Of a DNA stretch of 62,871 nucleotides, positions 58,565 to 62,871 are shown piece after piece; the first letter of the stretch is position 1; each line of letters begins with the position of its first letter. This DNA comes from an uncultured Clostridia bacterium. Lineage in GTDB: Bacteria > Bacillota > Clostridia > TANB77 > CAG-508. Made by a program: the position numbers and the translations under genes. The notes beneath the pieces are model-generated. The model ran no database searches. It saw only the letters and a program-made list of their open reading frames with translations, and had not been told where the DNA came from. The stretch covers positions 1 to 62,871 of the forward strand of contig CANRKJ010000010.1 in NCBI GenBank assembly GCA_947631185.1. Direction: 5' to 3'.

Positions 58565-60640
58565 TTATTTTTCTTTATAATTATCTTCAATATAATCTGC
58601 AATATTAGTTATTGGATCAGTTATGTCTTTATTTGTTTTATATTTTTCATTTTCTTCTTCATTATTTATTTCTTTTACTATAAATTCATTATCAGAAAAA
58701 TATATTTTAATTTTATATTTATTTAAAATTAAATAATGCTTTACTCCTGTTCCACGTTCATTGTCAAATTCTATATCTTTTTCTCCTCTTTGAAACAGTT
58801 CTTCATACAACGCTGCTAAATATAAACTTTTATTAATTCCACTAGCTACTTTATTTGAAACAATAAGCATTCCTTCATTTTTATTACGTTCTACAATTCG
58901 CATATTATTTTTACTCATATATCTTTCTGCAAACAAACTAGGATACTTTATAAAGCAATATCTCCAATCTCTTTGTTTTATATTAGTTTCATTTACAATC
59001 TTATTTAAAGAATCCTTTATATCATCAAAATCAATTTTATCTAATAGCTCTTTTACTGTTGGACTACAACTAGAAAACAAAGTTTTCATTGTAGGATTAT
59101 GGTCAGAATCTTCAGGTCTCTCAATACAAAAAGTTTTATAGTTGTTTACATCCATTGTATAATCACTAATTGTTAATAAAGCTCGACGCATTAAGTTTCC
59201 ATATTGTGTGCTATCATCTTTAAATAATTTTTCAATCCTACTCCAATATTTTATAAAGACATCTTTACTATAACTCTCATCATTTTTTGCTAAATATAAT
59301 GCTGAACGAATTTGTCCTTTAAAATATTTATTAGCTTCTGCTTTATATATTTCCTCTGCAAATATTTTATCTTCTTTTATAATTTTTGCTTTTATTATTT
59401 CTTCATCTTTCTGTTCTTTTTTAAAACCTCTTATATTTTCTGCATCAGAAACCAAATATTCTAGGAAATTGTCCCAATTATCACAAAAATTATTAATACT
59501 ATTTAATGCATCTATATATGATTCTTCAAAATCGATATCACTATTATATACTAAATTTTTTATTATTCTAATCCACTGATGTAAGGATTCTTTTTCTTCT
59601 CCCTTTGAATTATAAAAATATGTAGTTACTGCGTGGAACAAAACTTTATCTGGATATGTCCCTTTACTTAAACTATTCGTAATAATTTCATCAATTTTTG
59701 GACTAACATTATTTCTTGAAATATAATTTAAAGTATAAAAAATTATATCAAAAATCTTTTTGTCTATTTTTTTAAAATCTAATAAATCCAATAAATTTTG
59801 ATTTCTTCCTATTATTTGATAATTCATTAGTAATACTTCAAAAAAAGAGTAAAAATATTTATCAAAATTCTTTTTTTGTTTTTTCCAGAAATAATCAGTC
59901 CAATCGCCATCAAATTTATTTTCAAAAATAGTAGTATAATTTTCACTAAAATTTAGTTCTCTCATTCTTCCTAAAAGTTTTGCTTTAAAATTTTCTAAAT
60001 CTGTTAATGGACGGCCTCTTGAATTAAGCTTAATATATAAATCATCCTCCATTCCTAAATCATCCATTTTCAAGAATTTAAACCTTATTGGACATTTCTT
60101 ACTATCCTCTAATATTTTTTCAATATCATTTACGTCTTTCATCTCTTCTACTATTAAATCCAGAACATTTAATACTGAAATTACAGTAGGGTCATATTTC
60201 CAAGAGTCTAAAAACCATTGTAAGTCTGTTATTTCTTTTGATGGCTTTCTAACCGATAATACATCCTTTCTATTTTCTATTAATTTATCTAAAAAAGCTC
60301 TTGAAGATATTCTTGTATTATATGTAAATCGTTTTAGTAATTCTGTTTTATTTTCATCATTTCTGTATGCATATATATGTAATAAAAGTAACGTAGTTAA
60401 TCTTTGTTGTCCATCAACAGGAATAAATTTCTTTCCCTCCTCTTTTCCATATACAAAATTAATATCTAATTCTTCTCCACTTATTAGAGCTTTTTTCATA
60501 TCCTTCAATAATGTTTTTATTACCTGCTGGCTATGACTATCATTTCTTCCATGAGCATAATCTCTTTGTATTATTGGAATTTCTATAGTATAATTATTAA
60601 GTAATTCGACTAAAGTTGAAATATTTTTATTAATCTCCAT
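58565..60640 (-). CDS. DUF262 domain protein (GmrSD-like), large
   Basis: This 691-residue protein begins with the DUF262 ParB-like domain: EIPIIQRDYAHGRND and FIPVDGQQRLTTLLLLHIYA, the catalytic core of GmrS-type nucleases. The rest (about 230-690) is helical and alpha/beta with no HNH motif that I can identify. In GmrSD systems this fold uses NTP to act against modified phage DNA. It overlaps the neighbouring DUF262 gene by 11 bp, so the two are translated together. An antiphage role is inferred from family and neighbourhood. Confidence 0.85.
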   Translation of the reverse strand: MEINKNISTLVELLNNYTIEIPIIQRDYAHGRNDSHSQQVIKTLLKDMKKALISGEELDINFVYGKEEGKKFIPVDGQQRLTTLLLLHIYAYRNDENKTELLKRFTYNTRISSRAFLDKLIENRKDVLSVRKPSKEITDLQWFLDSWKYDPTVISVLNVLDLIVEEMKDVNDIEKILEDSKKCPIRFKFLKMDDLGMEDDLYIKLNSRGRPLTDLENFKAKLLGRMRELNFSENYTTIFENKFDGDWTDYFWKKQKKNFDKYFYSFFEVLLMNYQIIGRNQNLLDLLDFKKIDKKIFDIIFYTLNYISRNNVSPKIDEIITNSLSKGTYPDKVLFHAVTTYFYNSKGEEKESLHQWIRIIKNLVYNSDIDFEESYIDALNSINNFCDNWDNFLEYLVSDAENIRGFKKEQKDEEIIKAKIIKEDKIFAEEIYKAEANKYFKGQIRSALYLAKNDESYSKDVFIKYWSRIEKLFKDDSTQYGNLMRRALLTISDYTMDVNNYKTFCIERPEDSDHNPTMKTLFSSCSPTVKELLDKIDFDDIKDSLNKIVNETNIKQRDWRYCFIKYPSLFAERYMSKNNMRIVERNKNEGMLIVSNKVASGINKSLYLAALYEELFQRGEKDIEFDNERGTGVKHYLILNKYKIKIYFSDNEFIVKEINNEEENEKYKTNKDITDPITNIADYIEDNYKEK

Positions 60641-62216
60641 TTTGATTTTCTCCTTTTTTAAAGAACTCTTTAATTATTTCCACTATTGCTTTTGAATAGT
60701 CTGATTTATCAATTTCATTCCAACTATCGTTTATCTCTCCGATTGAATACACTTTTAGAAATACATTTTTGGTACAAATAGGAACAAATTTTCCATTAGA
60801 ATCCTTCTCAAGTATTATTTTTCTTTTTACGTCAAATGAACTATTTCTATAATCATACTCTCTATTAGTCTTATAATCTAAAAGTGTTAAGTTCTCAATA
60901 TTGCTATCTGCTTCATCATCTTCAGTATCTTTAGCATTAGTTGCATGAATATGCTCAATATCCCAATGTTCTTTATGATATATATCAAATGGAAACCTAT
61001 ATTGTTTTTCTCCTTTACAGTATAAGGTTGCAATATTAAAAAACAAAAGTATTTTTCTTATATGAATATTGTCTTTTGGATAATACAAATCAATTGCTGT
61101 ATTAGTATCATATACTTTCTTTATGCTTCTATCTTTTTTTATCATGTCAATAAACATCTTATTCTTTTCGCTTTTTTTGACATTCTGGGTTGATATATCA
61201 TAAATATCTTTTATTGATATGCCTATTGATGTTAAAAAACCAATTATATGATATTTATCTAAATTATCATACCACTCACAAAATTCTTCATAAATTTTCT
61301 TTATGTCTTCCCATATATCGAATGCAAGTTTATTTTTATTTTCCTCACATCTTTTAAATTTTTCCAAAAAAACAAGAAATGAATAATATTCTTCATCTTC
61401 TTTTACAATTCCAAATTCATTATATTGATCAGCAAGTAAATCAAATAGCAAATCTATTCTAGGTCCACTTGATTCTTTACTACTTAAAAAATACCAAAAG
61501 GAATTATTTTGCAATTTTTGTTCAATTCTATCCCATTCAAGAGATATTTCTAATTGTTGCTTATATATTTTTTCAAAATTTTCATCTTTATAATTATCCT
61601 TGCTTAAAAGCATTGCTTTGATAAGTTCAGAATTAGTAAGTTTTATTTTTCCTAAATTTACTTTAGTAAATATATCAATAGAGTCCACACTCTGTGGAAT
61701 TTCATACCATATAAAAAATATAGACTTTCTTATTTTTTCTGTCATTTTTGATACAATACTTAGTAAATCTGGTTTTTCTTTTATCCAATCATTTATAACT
61801 TTATAAGCTTCACTCATATAATAATAATCTATATTTGAATCATCATAACTTTCATTTGATATTTTAATTAAAAATTCTTTACTTTTTTCTCTTCCGCTAG
61901 TTTTATATTCTAATTCATATGGAATATCCACTAATGAGTAATATTTTGATAATGCCTTCAAACATAAATAAATTGTAGTAAGCCTCTGTTGTCCGTCAAC
62001 AACCTCATATTTATTATTTTCTATTTTTTTTACTATTAATGGTTGAATACAATATTTTTTTGTTTCATTTTCAGTATTAAATTCATCTATATCATCTAAA
62101 AGTGCTTTTACTTCTGTTTGTGTCCAACGATATCCTCTTTGATATGACGGAATTTCAAATTTATATCCTTTTAATTCTGCTATTGTTTTTTCACCATAGT
62201 CATTATCCATATACAT
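60630..62216 (-). CDS. DUF262/HNH (GmrSD-type) nuclease protein
   Basis: This 528-residue protein has the DUF262 core (FEIPSYQRGYRWTQTEV; YEVVDGQQRLTTIYLCLKAL) and a C-terminal DUF1524/HNH domain (HWDIEHIHATN, then NLTLLDYKTNREY). It is a complete GmrSD fusion. The true start is the ATG at 62216 with AGAAAGGGATC ahead of it; the open frame continues 14 codons upstream. It overlaps the gene for the larger DUF262 protein. Expected function: restriction of glycosylated or otherwise modified phage DNA. Confidence 0.88.
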   Translation of the reverse strand: MYMDNDYGEKTIAELKGYKFEIPSYQRGYRWTQTEVKALLDDIDEFNTENETKKYCIQPLIVKKIENNKYEVVDGQQRLTTIYLCLKALSKYYSLVDIPYELEYKTSGREKSKEFLIKISNESYDDSNIDYYYMSEAYKVINDWIKEKPDLLSIVSKMTEKIRKSIFFIWYEIPQSVDSIDIFTKVNLGKIKLTNSELIKAMLLSKDNYKDENFEKIYKQQLEISLEWDRIEQKLQNNSFWYFLSSKESSGPRIDLLFDLLADQYNEFGIVKEDEEYYSFLVFLEKFKRCEENKNKLAFDIWEDIKKIYEEFCEWYDNLDKYHIIGFLTSIGISIKDIYDISTQNVKKSEKNKMFIDMIKKDRSIKKVYDTNTAIDLYYPKDNIHIRKILLFFNIATLYCKGEKQYRFPFDIYHKEHWDIEHIHATNAKDTEDDEADSNIENLTLLDYKTNREYDYRNSSFDVKRKIILEKDSNGKFVPICTKNVFLKVYSIGEINDSWNEIDKSDYSKAIVEIIKEFFKKGENQNGD

Positions 62217-62250
62217 TGATCCCTTTCTAAAATAAAAGATAAATTTCTTA

Positions 62251-62673
62251 TTATTCACTTGTTAAAATTTTTATTTTATTTAATTCTTTTGAATAATAAT
62301 AAATATCAGTACACTTTAAATCTCCATCCCATATTTCTTTTTCATAATTATCTATAAAGAAATTCTTAATTGTTTTTTCATATTTATCAAATCCCTGTTT
62401 TACATAGAATGGTATATTATTTTCTGTTGTTCCAACTAACATTTTTTTATATCTTTGTTTATAATTATCAGCTAGATATTTTATCATTTTTTTTGCGTAA
62501 CCTTTTCCTCTAAATTCTTCTTTTGTTACTATATTTTTTAATTCTACTGTATCATTATCTAATTTTGTTACTACTGCTATACACGCTACATCATCTTTAT
62601 ATCTTAAAACAAATAAATCTCCGTCTTTTAAATATTTCTCTATCATCTTTTCACTTGGATCTGCTTCAAGCAA
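62251..62673 (-). CDS. GNAT-family N-acetyltransferase, 5' end eroded
   Basis: This open frame (140 residues from a TTG) contains the GNAT core: VELKNIVTKEEFRGKGYAKK (acetyl-CoA loop), YLADNYKQRYKKMLVGTTENN and IPFYVKQGF. The frame is open further upstream to 62802, reading EDFEFLPLKRNIIIS and INLLLEADPSEKM, which resembles the family N-terminus, but no ATG and no RBS are present. An in-frame TGA at 62803-62805 follows a short ATG-started stretch. It may have a non-standard start or be inactive. It precedes the DUF262 genes. Confidence 0.65.
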   Translation of the reverse strand: MLEADPSEKMIEKYLKDGDLFVLRYKDDVACIAVVTKLDNDTVELKNIVTKEEFRGKGYAKKMIKYLADNYKQRYKKMLVGTTENNIPFYVKQGFDKYEKTIKNFFIDNYEKEIWDGDLKCTDIYYYSKELNKIKILTSE

Positions 62674-62871
62674 TAAATTTATATATTGATTTTTGTCATT
62701 TTTTTCTTTACTAATTATAATATTTCTTTTTAATGGTAAAAACTCAAAATCTTCTGGTAAAGCTGGTTTTGTATTTTGGTGAGTTAAAAATGATGATTCC
62801 TCTCAACTCCTCGTATCTAACCATTTAAATTCGCGTACCCTGTCGTTCTTCATTAAAACAGTTATAATATC
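62674..62871 (-). other. Window edge: eroded coding sequence, no clear gene
   Basis: Two overlapping frames look partly protein-like: one from ATG 62853, 16 codons to TGA, and one beginning MVRYEELRGIIIF and continuing NSPKYKTSFTRRF to TGA. Neither has a good RBS. The upstream extension of the GNAT frame lies here too. Probably remnants of a gene cut by the window edge. Confidence 0.4.

Noticed and set aside
62803-62805. TGA recoded as Trp or another amino acid
   Set aside because: All intact proteins use TGG for Trp and several genes and frameshift products end at TGA, so the standard stop assignment holds.

Overview
The window (62.9 kb, very AT-rich, almost all genes on the minus strand) looks like a chromosome segment of an uncultured low-GC Clostridia-type Firmicute. 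Spore germination genes (spoVAC/AD/AE), SAM-I and Mn riboswitches, a TIGR04086-type membrane protein beside a divergent SecDF pair, LemA/DUF2207, and U-tailed terminators all fit. Many extracytoplasmic proteins carry Asp/Glu/Ser/Thr/Asn-rich linkers, as seen in AT-rich gut Clostridia. The exact lineage is not determined.

Layout, left to right. 1-266: 104-bp tandem repeats. 287-3270: P-type cation ATPase under a yybP-ykoY (Mn) riboswitch. 3.4-17.4 kb: one long minus-strand cluster with pilM-pilN fusion, pilO-like, an anchored Ser/Thr-rich protein, a minimal pseudopilin, a prepilin-peptidase-like protein, a ROK kinase, two NTF2-like anchored proteins and a 2264-residue membrane-anchored cell-wall hydrolase. 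17.6-19.7 kb: spoVA operon holding a hairpin element. 19.9-23.1 kb: two paralogous soluble AAA/M41 (FtsH-like) proteases, one frameshifted. 23.2-26.2 kb: guaB-guaA. 26.9-28.7 kb: an IS1182-type insertion sequence exactly at the dyad of a bidirectional terminator. 28.7-43.3 kb: TSUP pair, DUF2207/LemA, rarA, ruvA, cyclophilin, trmL, ABC/CPBP pair, SecDF-like pair. 43.6-55.4 kb: WG-repeat protein, tgt, queA, coaE, rnhA, tmcAL, metK with SAM riboswitch, lytic transglycosylase, polA. 55.6-62.9 kb: accessory end with an unknown protein, a GNAT remnant, a RhuM-family protein, two DUF262 (GmrSD-like) proteins and a 5'-eroded GNAT.

Main discovery. Five reading-frame breaks share one signature. At the break the zero frame reads CGG, a stop follows within 3-10 codons, and the true frame resumes if the C of CGG is skipped so that GGN is read as Gly. 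The sites are in guaA (where the +1 reading restores the invariant AQGTIYPDV segment), twice in the giant hydrolase, in the DUF2207 protein and in a GNAT remnant. By eye, CGG is absent as an ordinary codon from every core gene here. It occurs in frame as a sense codon only four times, in three accessory-looking genes (the two AAA/M41 proteases and a small ORF at 55.6 kb). This suggests CGG is a vacant or specially decoded codon that causes +1 frameshifting, or that CGGN is read as a four-base Gly codon. Two further breaks (AAA/M41 copy 2 and the 5' junction of DUF2207) are also +1 but lack CGG. All CGG counts were made by eye and need recomputing.
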